Part shown: positions 14,691-21,855 of the stretch, piece by piece | Numbering within the stretch: the first letter of the stretch is position 1 | Layout of the letters: the number at the start of each line of letters is the position of its first letter | Assembly (NCBI GenBank): GCA_023386115.1 | Contig: JAEWKL010000665.1 | Coordinates: 1 to 23,429, forward strand | DNA from: Pseudomonadota bacterium | GTDB lineage: Bacteria; Pseudomonadota; Alphaproteobacteria; Rhizobiales; Beijerinckiaceae | Reading direction: 5' to 3' | DNA: 23,429 bases | Translations under genes and position numbers: made by a program | The notes under the pieces: model-generated | Databases searched by the model: none | What the model was told of the DNA's origin: nothing | Seen by the model: the letters and a program-made list of their open reading frames with translations, nothing else

Positions 14691-16193
14691 ATGGTCGACA
14701 TCAGTTTAACCCCGAGTACAATCGCACGAGATAACACGTCGGTGCTCTCGCACTTCATCGACGGGCACTTCGTGCCCGCGGGCCGCCGTCATTTCGAGAA
14801 CCGGCACCCGGCGACGGGGGAGGTCGTGAACCTCGTGCCCGAGGCCGACTCGGCGGCGATCGACGACGCGGTGAAGGCGGCCAGGCGCGCCCTGAAGGGG
14901 CCATGGGGCAGGATGAGCGAGCAGCAGCGCGCCACGATCCTGCGCAAGGTGGCCGATGGCATCATGGCCCGCTTCGACGAGGTCCTCACCAGCGAGGTGC
15001 TCGACACCGGCAAGCCGAAGAGCCTCGCCGCCCTGATCGACATCCCGCGCGGTGCGGCGAACTTCAACGTCTTCGCCGACCAGGTGCTGACACTCTCCAC
15101 CGAGAGCTTCAGCACGGCGACGCCCGATGGGGCTTTTGCCTTGAACTACGGTCTTCGCGTGCCGCGCGGCGTCATCGCGGTGGTCTGCCCCTGGAACCTG
15201 CCGCTGCTGCTGATGACCTGGAAGGTCGCCCCAGCCCTGGCCTGCGGCAACGCCGTCGTGGTCAAGCCGTCGGAAGAGACGCCCACCACGGCGACCCTGC
15301 TCGGCGAGATCATGAACGAGGCCGGGGTGCCGCCCGGGGTCTACAACGTCGTCCATGGCTTCGGCGAGGACAGCGCCGGAGAATACCTGACCAGCCATCC
15401 GCTCGTCGATGGCATCACCTTCACGGGAGAAACCCGCACGGGCGAGGTGATCATGCGCGCCGCCGCCCGGGGCGTGCGTCCGGTCTCGCTCGAGCTCGGC
15501 GGCAAGAACGCCTCGCTCGTCTTCGCCGATTGCGACATGGACAAGGCGGTCGAGGGCGTGACCCGCGCGGTCTTCGCCCATAGCGGACAGGTCTGTCTCG
15601 GCACGGAACGCGTCTATGTCGAGCGGCCGATCCTCGAGCCGTTCACGCAGCGCCTGAAGCAGGCCGCCGAGGCGCTGAGATCCGGCAATCCCTTCGACGG
15701 CGCCACCACCCTCGGCCCGCTGATCAGCCGGGCGCACCGCGACAAGGTCTTGTCCTACTACGCGAAGGCGGCGGCCGAGGGAGCCGAGATCGTGACCGGC
15801 GGCGGCGTGCCGGATCTGCCGGCCCCCTACTCCGCCGGCTCCTTCGTCGAGCCGACGATCTGGACCGGCCTGTCCCAGGACTCGGCGGTGATGCGCGAGG
15901 AGATCTTCGGCCCATGCTGCGCCGTCACGCCCTTCGACGGCGAGGATGCGGCGGTCGCGCTCGCCAATGACAGCCCCTACGGCCTGGCCGCCTCGATCTG
16001 GACCGGCAACCTGACACGCGCGCATCGGGTCGCGGCGCAGGTCGAGGTCGGCATCGCCTGGGTGAATTCCTGGTTCCTGCGCGACCTGCGCACGCCGTTC
16101 GGCGGCGCGAAACAGTCCGGCATCGGCCGCGAGGGCGGGATTCATTCGATGGAATTCTACAGCGAGCTGCGCAACGTCTGCGTCAAGCTCTGA
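14691..16193 (+). CDS. Aldehyde dehydrogenase, 2-hydroxymuconic semialdehyde dehydrogenase type
   Basis: An NAD-dependent aldehyde dehydrogenase of 500 residues. Catalytic Cys302 is in GQVCLGTERVYVERP, Glu268 in LELGGKN and Asn169 in PWNLP. The GQVCLGTERVYVE signature, TGGGVPDLP and the C-terminal NSWFLRDLRTPFGG...FYSELRNVCVKL strongly resemble the XylG/DmpC/AmnC group, which oxidises 2-hydroxymuconic or 2-aminomuconic semialdehyde after meta ring cleavage. GAGGGA (14679-14684) precedes the ATG by 6 bases. The first 20 residues are a short extension not needed for the fold. HpaH and HpaI follow, so the natural substrate could be 5-carboxymethyl-2-hydroxymuconic semialdehyde (the HpaE role) or a related ring-cleavage product. 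The family is certain; the substrate is not. Confidence 0.93.
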   Translation: MVDISLTPSTIARDNTSVLSHFIDGHFVPAGRRHFENRHPATGEVVNLVPEADSAAIDDAVKAARRALKGPWGRMSEQQRATILRKVADGIMARFDEVLTSEVLDTGKPKSLAALIDIPRGAANFNVFADQVLTLSTESFSTATPDGAFALNYGLRVPRGVIAVVCPWNLPLLLMTWKVAPALACGNAVVVKPSEETPTTATLLGEIMNEAGVPPGVYNVVHGFGEDSAGEYLTSHPLVDGITFTGETRTGEVIMRAAARGVRPVSLELGGKNASLVFADCDMDKAVEGVTRAVFAHSGQVCLGTERVYVERPILEPFTQRLKQAAEALRSGNPFDGATTLGPLISRAHRDKVLSYYAKAAAEGAEIVTGGGVPDLPAPYSAGSFVEPTIWTGLSQDSAVMREEIFGPCCAVTPFDGEDAAVALANDSPYGLAASIWTGNLTRAHRVAAQVEVGIAWVNSWFLRDLRTPFGGAKQSGIGREGGIHSMEFYSELRNVCVKL

Positions 16194-16275
16194 AGCTGGC
16201 TTTCCAACACCCCGGCAATTTGGCGCGCTCATCGGGCGGAAGCCCGACGGCCGCTTCGGATAGGAGAGAAGGACG

Positions 16276-17058
16276 ATGCTGACGGACCACCAGCGCGCCC
16301 AGGTCGTGCGCTCCTTGCTGGAGAGCCACCGCACCAAGACGCAGGGCGAGCGCCCCTCGCAGATGTTCCCCGACATCCGGATCGAGGATTCCTATGCGAT
16401 CTCATCGGCGGTGGCGCAGGAACGCGTCAAGGCCGGCGCCAGGATCATCGGCCACAAGATCGGCCTGACCTCGAAGGCCATGCAGGTCTCGTCGAAGATC
16501 GATGAACCCGACTATGGTTATCTCTTCGACGATCTGATCCTGAACGACGGCGCCAAGGTTCCGTTCGAGAGCTTCTGCGTGCCGCGCGTCGAGCCCGAGC
16601 TCACCTTCGTCCTGAAGGAGCCGCTGACGGGTCCGGGGATCGGGCTTCTGGACGTGCTGCGCGCGACCGAATACGTCGTGCCCTCGATCGAGATCATCGA
16701 TGCGCGGGTCACCGAGCCGCGCAAGATCGTCGATACCGTGGCCGATAACGGCGCGGCGGCAGGCATCGTGCTCGGCGGCCGTCCCGTCCGGCCGCAGGAC
16801 GTCGACCTGCGCTGGATCGGCGCGATCTTCTATCGCAATGCCGAGATCGAGGAGACCGGGCTCGCTGCCGGCGTCCTCGGCCATCCCGCAATGGCGATCG
16901 CCTGGCTCGCCAACACGCTCGCGCCGTTCGGCATCACGCTTCAGCCCGGCCATCTCATGCTGTCGGGCTCCTTCACCCGCCCGGTCTGGGCGAGCAAGGG
17001 CGATACGCTGCACGCCGATTTCGGCGCGCTCGGCAGCGTCGCCGTGCAGTTCGTCTGA
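16276..17058 (+). CDS. hpaH: 2-oxo-hept-3-ene-1,7-dioate hydratase
   Basis: A metal-dependent hydratase of the meta-cleavage lower pathway, adding water to a 2-oxo-enoate to give the 4-hydroxy-2-oxo acid cleaved by the next enzyme. The 260 residues align well by eye with E. coli HpaH (267): GHKIGLTSKAMQ (59-70), SSKIDEPDYG, VPRVEPEL with Glu106 and Glu108, Glu139 in PSIEIIDAR (metal-binding Glu triad by analogy), DNGAAAGIVLGGRP and SGSFTRPV. It is shorter by a few residues before PRKIVDT. GGAGAGAAGG precedes the ATG. It lies 82 bp after the aldehyde dehydrogenase and 10 bp before the aldolase. The related vinylpyruvate hydratases (XylJ/MhpD) are less similar in these motifs. Confidence 0.94.
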   Translation: MLTDHQRAQVVRSLLESHRTKTQGERPSQMFPDIRIEDSYAISSAVAQERVKAGARIIGHKIGLTSKAMQVSSKIDEPDYGYLFDDLILNDGAKVPFESFCVPRVEPELTFVLKEPLTGPGIGLLDVLRATEYVVPSIEIIDARVTEPRKIVDTVADNGAAAGIVLGGRPVRPQDVDLRWIGAIFYRNAEIEETGLAAGVLGHPAMAIAWLANTLAPFGITLQPGHLMLSGSFTRPVWASKGDTLHADFGALGSVAVQFV

Positions 17059-17068
17059 GGGGGCCGCG

Positions 17069-17827
17069 ATGGACCTGCCGCGCAACGCCTTCAAAGCCGC
17101 CCTCGCCCGCGGCGAACGCCAGATCGGGCTGTGGAGCAGCCTGTGCAGCCCGATCGCCGCCGAGATCGTCGGCCAGAGCGGCTTCGACTGGGTTCTGATC
17201 GACATTGAGCACGCGCCCAACGAACTCCCGGCCATCCTCGCCCAGCTCCACGCCCTGAAGGATGGCACGGCGACCCCGATCGTCCGCCCGGCCTGGAACG
17301 ATCCGGTGCAGCTGAAGCGCCTGCTCGACATCGGCGTGCAGACCGTGCTCGTTCCCTTCGTCCAGAGCGCGGAGGAAGCGGCCCGGGCGGTCGCGGCCTG
17401 CCGCTATCCGTCCGCAGGCCGGCGCGGCATCACGGGCAGCGGCCGCGGCAGCCTCTATGGGCGCGTACCGGACTACCTGACGCGCGCGGATGGGGAAATC
17501 TGCGTGCTGGTGCAGGTCGAGACCGGGGAGGCGCTCGGCCGCCTCGAAGAGATCGCGGCAGTGGACGGCGTCGACGGCGTCTTCGTCGGTCCAGCCGATC
17601 TCTCGGCCTCGCTCGGCCATCTCGGCGATCCAGGCCATCCGGAGGTGCAGTCCGCGATCCAAGCCGCGGCGAAACGGCTGCGTGCGCTCGGCAAGGCGGC
17701 GGGCATCCTGACGCCGTCCGAGGCCGATGCCCGCCGCGCCATCGACTGGGGCTACCGCTTCGTTGCGGTCGGCTCGGACCTCGGCCTTCTGGTGAAAAGC
17801 GCTGACGGATTGGCCAAGTTGTTCTGA
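17069..17827 (+). CDS. hpaI: 4-hydroxy-2-oxoheptanedioate aldolase (HpaI/HpcH family)
   Basis: A class II pyruvate aldolase cleaving 4-hydroxy-2-oxoheptanedioate to pyruvate and succinic semialdehyde; 252 residues versus about 262 in E. coli HpaI. Catalytic and metal residues are in place: His48 (DIEHAPN), Arg73 (VRPAWNDP), Glu151 (VQVET) and Asp177 (GPADLSASLG). The sequence VRPAWNDPVQLKRLLDIG and the DGVDGVFVGPADLS block match HpaI well. The ribosome binding site GAGGGGG (17057-17063) overlaps the stop of hpaH, so the two are translated together. Unlike XylK/MhpE aldolases, no acylating acetaldehyde dehydrogenase partner is needed, and none is present. Confidence 0.95.
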   Translation: MDLPRNAFKAALARGERQIGLWSSLCSPIAAEIVGQSGFDWVLIDIEHAPNELPAILAQLHALKDGTATPIVRPAWNDPVQLKRLLDIGVQTVLVPFVQSAEEAARAVAACRYPSAGRRGITGSGRGSLYGRVPDYLTRADGEICVLVQVETGEALGRLEEIAAVDGVDGVFVGPADLSASLGHLGDPGHPEVQSAIQAAAKRLRALGKAAGILTPSEADARRAIDWGYRFVAVGSDLGLLVKSADGLAKLF

Positions 17828-18207
17828 ACCGGCAATGGACAGCGACATGATGGAGGAGCGACGGCGGTCAAGGAACGGCTTGAGCGGCGTCACGGTGTCG
17901 GCGACCTCCCGATCCTGGCCGGAACCGTCCGTCACCACCACCGCGACATCGAGCCGTGGGGATGTCGCAGCATTCCTCGCGACACGTCGCTTCCGTCTCG
18001 ACCCGGCCGCAGCCGATCGCCCCCGCACCGGCCCGGTCACAGGTCTTCCCCGATCGGGTCACCGGGCGAGACGGATCGGCGCTGCGGGAATGACCGCCGG
18101 CAGCGGCCGACACCTCGTCTTCGGTCGAGTTCTCCTGATCCGTGCACGTTCGACATGCCGCGGGACGCGGGCTCGGCACGGCACGGCACGTCATCACGAC
18201 GGCCGCC
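17828..18207. other. Intergenic region between hpaI and convergent marR, with hairpins
   Basis: These 380 bases separate two converging genes. A frame opening at 17835 has no recognisable protein features and is not called. Two hairpins are visible: GCGACATC (17943-17950) / GATGTCGC (17961-17968), with 8-bp perfect arms and a 10-nt loop, and GCCCGGT (18031-18037) / ACCGGGC (18061-18067). Either may end transcripts from one or both sides; neither has a T tract. A short GGCAC triplet repeat lies around 18175-18189. Confidence 0.5.
17943..17968. terminator. Hairpin in convergent intergenic region, possible bidirectional terminator
   Basis: GCGACATC and GATGTCGC form perfect 8-bp arms around a 10-nt loop, 116 bases after the hpaI stop. 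Placement between convergent genes fits a transcription end. There is no T-rich tail, so the assignment is tentative. Confidence 0.3.
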
Positions 18208-18672
18208 TCATCGCTTGCAGTTCATCAGGCCCAGCGAGTCCTCGAGGGTGAGCAGGATATCCCGGAACGCCTTCGCTTGCGCCTCGCTCAGGCAGGAGAG
18301 AAGCTTCTCTTCGCGCGCGAGGAGAAGCGGCAGCAACTCCGTGTAGACCTCGCGGCCCTTTGGCGTGAGCGTGAGCATGATCTCGCGGCGGTCGTCGTCG
18401 CTCTCCAGCTTCTCGACGAAACCAAGCGCCGTCAGCTGGCTCACCGCCCGGCTGATGCGGGATTTGTGCGTGCGGGTGCAGCGCACGACGTAATTGGCGC
18501 TGCGCGGCCCGTCATACATGCCGAGGGTCGCCATGACCCGCCATTCCGGAATGTCGATGCCGAAGCGCGCGTAATCGGCCGCCAGGGCGTTGCTGAACTC
18601 CGTCGCGAGGCGGTTGAGCCGGAACGGCACGAAGCTCAGCAAATCCAATCGGTCCAGATCCAAACGGTCCAT
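18208..18672 (-). CDS. MarR family transcriptional regulator
   Basis: A 154-residue winged-helix regulator, the only convincing minus-strand gene. The DNA-binding part runs through RSANYVVRCTRTHKSRISRAVSQLTALGFVEKLESDDDRREIMLTLTPKG (about 60-110), with the DDRR wing typical of MarR proteins. Helices at both ends form the dimer interface. The start at 18672 gives the usual family length. An in-frame ATG at 18717 would add 15 residues, and one at 18774 would run through the two operator palindromes at 18728-18768, so the latter is rejected. It is divergent from the metallohydrolase/FAD hydroxylase/hmgA genes and most likely represses them until an aromatic acid or its CoA ester binds. The effector is unknown. 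Confidence 0.92.
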   Translation of the reverse strand: MDRLDLDRLDLLSFVPFRLNRLATEFSNALAADYARFGIDIPEWRVMATLGMYDGPRSANYVVRCTRTHKSRISRAVSQLTALGFVEKLESDDDRREIMLTLTPKGREVYTELLPLLLAREEKLLSCLSEAQAKAFRDILLTLEDSLGLMNCKR

Positions 18673-18722
18673 GAATCGTCTCGGTCGCCGTGGCGCGGCT
18701 TCGGGATGAGCGTGCATCCCGC

Positions 18723-18752
18723 TTGACAGTTGCAGTCGCAACTGGCTAGGAA
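18723..18752 (+). promoter_or_regulatory. Putative promoter of the homogentisate-linked operon
   Basis: TTGACA (18723-18728) is a perfect -35 box, followed after 18 bp by TAGGAA (18747-18752), a weak -10 box. It points toward the metallohydrolase gene at 18877. One MarR-type palindrome lies between the two boxes and a second just after the -10, an arrangement expected for repression. Confidence 0.45.
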
Positions 18753-18768
18753 TGGTTGCATTCGCAAC
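18728..18768. promoter_or_regulatory. Two MarR-type operator palindromes
   Basis: AGTTGCAGTCGCAACT (18728-18743) and GTTGCATTCGCAAC (18755-18768) share the pattern GTTGC-A(G/T)TC-GCAAC. Their centres are 26 bp apart. They lie in the divergent gap between marR and the metallohydrolase, overlapping the proposed promoter. This is the expected size and symmetry for MarR dimers, so autoregulation plus control of the operon is inferred. Confidence 0.65.
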
Positions 18769-18876
18769 AAGCACAGCCGCCGAGACATTGCAATGCCGAC
18801 GTGCATGGCCGCGACGGTGCCCCTTGTGGGATGATCGTCACCGGCTCGCGGCGCGAGGACGAGGGAGGAGAACCAG

Positions 18877-19830
18877 ATGAGCAAGGGTTTCGCCAGCCAG
18901 GCCGACCTCGTCGAGAAGCAGGAGACCTTCTCGGAGCTGGCGCCGGGCGTCTACGCGCTGACCGCCGAGGGCGACCCGAATTCCGGCATCGTGGTCGGCG
19001 ACGATTCGGTGCTGGTGATCGATGCCCGCGCCACCCCGCGCATGGCCGGGGACCTGGTGCGGCGCGTCCGCGAGGTCACCGACAAGCCGATCCGCCACGT
19101 GCTGCTCACCCATTACCACGCCGTACGGGTGCTGGGCGTCGCCGGCTACCCGGACCGGGTCAACGTCATCGCCAGCGACGTCGCCCGGGCGATGATCGTC
19201 GAGCGCGGGCAGCAGGACATGGATTCGGAGATCCAGCGCTTCCCGCGGCTCTTCCGCGGGCGCGAGGAGATCCCGGGCCTGACCTGGCCGACCCTCACCT
19301 TCCACGGCGAGATGACCCTGTGGCTCGGCTCGCGCGAGGTGCGAATCATCCATGCCGGGCGCGGCCACACCGCGGGCGACACCATCGCGTGGCTGCCGAA
19401 GGAGAAGGTGCTGTTCTCCGGCGACCTCGTCGAGTACGGCGCCACGCCGTATTGCGGCGACGCGCATTTCCAGGACTGGCCCGCCACTCTCGACCGCCTG
19501 GAGGCCTTCGGCCCCGTCGCCCTGGTGCCGGGCCGCGGCGAGGCGCTGACGACGCCCGACCGGATCCGCGAGGGGATCGAGGGCACCCGCGCCTTCCTGC
19601 GCGACCTCTACGCCATCGCCCGCGAGGGTGTGGCTTCTGGTGACGACCTGAAGGCGGTCTACGACCGGGCGATGAGCGAGATGCGGCCGAAATACGGGCA
19701 CTGGGTCATCTTCGAGCATTGCATGCCGTTCGACGTGAGCCGCGCCTACGACGAGGCGAAGGGGATCGACACGCCCCGGATCTGGACCGCCGAGCGCGAC
19801 ATTGAGATGTGGCGGGCGCTGGAAAGCTGA
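18877..19830 (+). CDS. MBL-fold metallo-hydrolase-like protein with altered metal site
   Basis: A 317-residue metallo-beta-lactamase-fold protein. GGGAGGAG (18863-18870) precedes the ATG. The fold signature is clear (NSGIVVGDDSVLVIDA, then VLLTHYHAVRVLG), but the usual HxHxDH motif reads His79-Tyr-His81-Ala-Val83-Arg84, replacing the Asp and His of the second metal site. His164 (GRGHTAGD) and Asp182 (FSGDLV) are kept, while the last ligand, usually His in PGHG, is Arg220 (VPGRGEA). One metal could still bind at the first site. It heads the operon with an FAD hydroxylase and homogentisate dioxygenase, so hydrolysis of a lactone, thioester or ester intermediate is possible. No signal peptide is seen. 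The function is unproven. Confidence 0.9.
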   Translation: MSKGFASQADLVEKQETFSELAPGVYALTAEGDPNSGIVVGDDSVLVIDARATPRMAGDLVRRVREVTDKPIRHVLLTHYHAVRVLGVAGYPDRVNVIASDVARAMIVERGQQDMDSEIQRFPRLFRGREEIPGLTWPTLTFHGEMTLWLGSREVRIIHAGRGHTAGDTIAWLPKEKVLFSGDLVEYGATPYCGDAHFQDWPATLDRLEAFGPVALVPGRGEALTTPDRIREGIEGTRAFLRDLYAIAREGVASGDDLKAVYDRAMSEMRPKYGHWVIFEHCMPFDVSRAYDEAKGIDTPRIWTAERDIEMWRALES

Positions 19831-19913
19831 CGCCCGGCCCGCCCCCACCGACGAACGACGCCCGGATCCACCGGGCGCACCGTCCCGCTTGAGGAAACGC
19901 CCAGGACGCGCTC

Positions 19914-21575
19914 ATGACCCCTCTCCCTCGCTTCGCCTACACGCCACCGCCCGAAGCGGCCGGAGCGGGCCGCCGGCCGGTCGTGGTGATCGGCGCCGGG
20001 CCGGTCGGCCTCACCTGCGCCATCGACCTCGCGACACGCGGCGTGCCGGTCGTGGTGCTCGACGACGACGACACCGTGGCCACCGGCAGCCGGGCGATCT
20101 GCTGGGCCAAGCGCACGCTCGAGATCTGGGACCGGCTCGGAATCGGCCAGCGCATGGTCGACAAGGGCGTGACCTGGAGCGTGGGGCGCGTCTTCCGCGG
20201 CGACGAGGAACTCTACCGCTTCGACCTCCTGCCCGAGAGCGGCCATCGCCGCCCGGCCTTCATCAACCTGCAGCAATACTACGTCGAGGATTACCTGATC
20301 GCGCGGGCGGCGGATTTCCCGGAGCTGATCGAGCTGCGCTGGAAGAACGAGGTGACCGGCCTGACGCAGAATGCGGAGGGCGTGCGCCTCGACGTCGCGA
20401 CCCCGGACGGCGCCTACAGCCTCGACGCGGAATGGGTGCTCGCCGCCGACGGAGCGCGCTCACCCATCCGGACCCGGATGGGCCTGCCCTTCCCCGGCCA
20501 GCGCTTCGAGGAGCGCTTCCTCATCGCCGACGTCACGATGAAGGCGGACTTTCCGACCGAGCGCCTGTTCTGGTTCGAGCCGACCTTCCATGCCGGGCAG
20601 AGCGCGCTCCTGCACCGCCAGCCCGACGACGTCTTCCGCATCGACTTCCAGCTCGGCCCCGAGGCCGACCCGGAGCTGGAGCGCGCTCCCGAGCGGGTGA
20701 TGCCGCGCGTCAAGGCCGTGGTCGGCGAGGACACGCCCGTCAGCCTTGAATGGTGCTCGGTCTACTCGTTCCGCTGCGCCCGGCTCGAGCGCTTCGTGCA
20801 CGGCCGCGTGGTGTTCCTCGGCGACAGCGCCCACGTGGTCAGCCCGTTCGGGGCGCGGGGCGGCAATGGCGGCATCCAGGATGCCGACAACCTGTGCTGG
20901 AAGCTGGCCCTGGTGCTGCGCGGCGAGGCGCCGGAGAGCCTGATCGCGACCTACGACGAGGAGCGCGGGCACGCGGCCGACGAGAACATCCTGAATTCGA
21001 GCCGCACCACCAACTTCATGACGCCGAAGACGACGGCCGAGCGGCATTTTCGCGACGGGGTGCTGGATCTCGCCGCCACCGCGCCCTTCGCCCGCTTGCT
21101 CCTCAATGCCGGCCGCCTGTCGCGGCCATGCAGGCTCGCCGGGATGTCGCTCCAGACCCCGGATCCGGTCCCGCGGCCTGAGGGCCTCCATCCCGGCGAC
21201 GCTTGCATCGACGCGCCGGTCGTCGACGCCTCCGGCCGTGCCGGCTGGCTGCTCGACCGGCTCGGCGGGCCGTTCACGCTCCTGGTCTTCGCCGGCGCCG
21301 AGGCGCCGGATCTCGGCCGGCTCGCGGATTTCGCTCCCTCCCTGCGCTGCGTCGTCGTCGCCACGCGCCCCCTGTCAGTGCCGGGGGCCGAGGTGCTCCT
21401 CGATCCCGATGGCGTCGCCGGGCTGCGCTACGCCGCTCGATCGGTTACGGCCTACCTGATCCGGCCCGACGCGCATGTCGCGGCCCGCTTCGCGGAGATT
21501 GACGGGGACGAGGTCGCCGGAGCGCTCGCCCGGGCGTGCGGACGGGCCGGCAATGCGGTTCGGGAGGCGGCGTGA
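19914..21575 (+). CDS. FAD-dependent aromatic hydroxylase (MhpA/phenol monooxygenase-like)
   Basis: A class A flavoprotein monooxygenase of 553 residues, expected to hydroxylate a phenolic acid using NAD(P)H and O2. GxGxxG is GAGPVG (27-32); the DG motif is AADGARSPIR (177-186); the GD motif is FLGDSAHVVSPFGARGGNGG (301-320). The region after about residue 430 resembles the thioredoxin-like C-terminal domain of phenol hydroxylases, ending in a YLIRPDAHVAARF strand. AGGA (19903-19906) lies 7 bases before the ATG. It follows the MBL-fold gene by 83 bp and overlaps the next small gene by one base (TGATG). With homogentisate dioxygenase downstream, conversion of a hydroxyphenylacetate to homogentisate is a reasonable hypothesis. 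Other aromatic substrates are possible. Confidence 0.92.
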   Translation: MTPLPRFAYTPPPEAAGAGRRPVVVIGAGPVGLTCAIDLATRGVPVVVLDDDDTVATGSRAICWAKRTLEIWDRLGIGQRMVDKGVTWSVGRVFRGDEELYRFDLLPESGHRRPAFINLQQYYVEDYLIARAADFPELIELRWKNEVTGLTQNAEGVRLDVATPDGAYSLDAEWVLAADGARSPIRTRMGLPFPGQRFEERFLIADVTMKADFPTERLFWFEPTFHAGQSALLHRQPDDVFRIDFQLGPEADPELERAPERVMPRVKAVVGEDTPVSLEWCSVYSFRCARLERFVHGRVVFLGDSAHVVSPFGARGGNGGIQDADNLCWKLALVLRGEAPESLIATYDEERGHAADENILNSSRTTNFMTPKTTAERHFRDGVLDLAATAPFARLLLNAGRLSRPCRLAGMSLQTPDPVPRPEGLHPGDACIDAPVVDASGRAGWLLDRLGGPFTLLVFAGAEAPDLGRLADFAPSLRCVVVATRPLSVPGAEVLLDPDGVAGLRYAARSVTAYLIRPDAHVAARFAEIDGDEVAGALARACGRAGNAVREAA

Positions 21576-21799
21576 TGACGGCCCTGCTCAGACAGGACGA
21601 CGGCTTCGCCGGGCGGGCGGACGAGGTCTACGAGAGCCTGATCCGCGCGCATCACGGCTTGAGCGACGCGGAGAGCGCAGCGCTCAACGCGCGGCTCGTG
21701 CTGATCCTCGCCCACGAGGTCGGCGATCCCGCCGTGCTCGCTCAGGCCGTCGCGCTCGCCCGGACTTCACTCCGCCCGGCGAACCCGGATCACGCCTGA
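21575..21799 (+). CDS. Small DUF2783-like protein
   Basis: A 74-residue acidic, helical protein with no signal peptide or membrane segment. The ATG overlaps the stop of the hydroxylase gene (TGATG at 21573-21577), with GGGAGGCGG just upstream, so expression is coupled. The pattern of a short N-terminal part, then ADEVYESLIRAHHGLSDAESAALNARLVLILAHEVGD, looks like DUF2783 proteins, which are commonly found beside FAD aromatic hydroxylases. Its biochemical role is unknown; a partner or stabiliser of the hydroxylase is an inference from the conserved pairing. The family assignment was made from memory of the pattern, not by a search. Confidence 0.8.
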   Translation: MTALLRQDDGFAGRADEVYESLIRAHHGLSDAESAALNARLVLILAHEVGDPAVLAQAVALARTSLRPANPDHA

Positions 21800-21800
21800 C

Positions 21801-21816
21801 GCGGGTCCGGGCCCGC
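21801..21816 (+). promoter_or_regulatory. Small hairpin between DUF2783 gene and hmgA
   Basis: GCGGG (21801-21805) pairs with CCCGC (21812-21816) around a 6-nt loop, starting 2 bases after the stop of the small gene. The remaining 40 bases before hmgA are A+T-richer (AAATACGTTATC), so partial termination plus a secondary promoter for hmgA is possible, but no clear boxes are seen. Confidence 0.3.
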
Positions 21817-21855
21817 TCTCGAAATACGTTATCTGACGGTACGGGAGATTCCCCC

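Noticed and set aside
17835..18251. Open frame of 138 codons after hpaI
   Set aside because: Low-complexity Arg/Thr/Ser-rich product; overlaps marR on the other strand and crosses two hairpins. A GGAGGAG sequence lies inside it rather than before its start.
18673..18774. Upstream extension of the MarR gene to an ATG at 18774
   Set aside because: It would encode protein through both operator palindromes and the promoter; the downstream start gives the normal MarR length.
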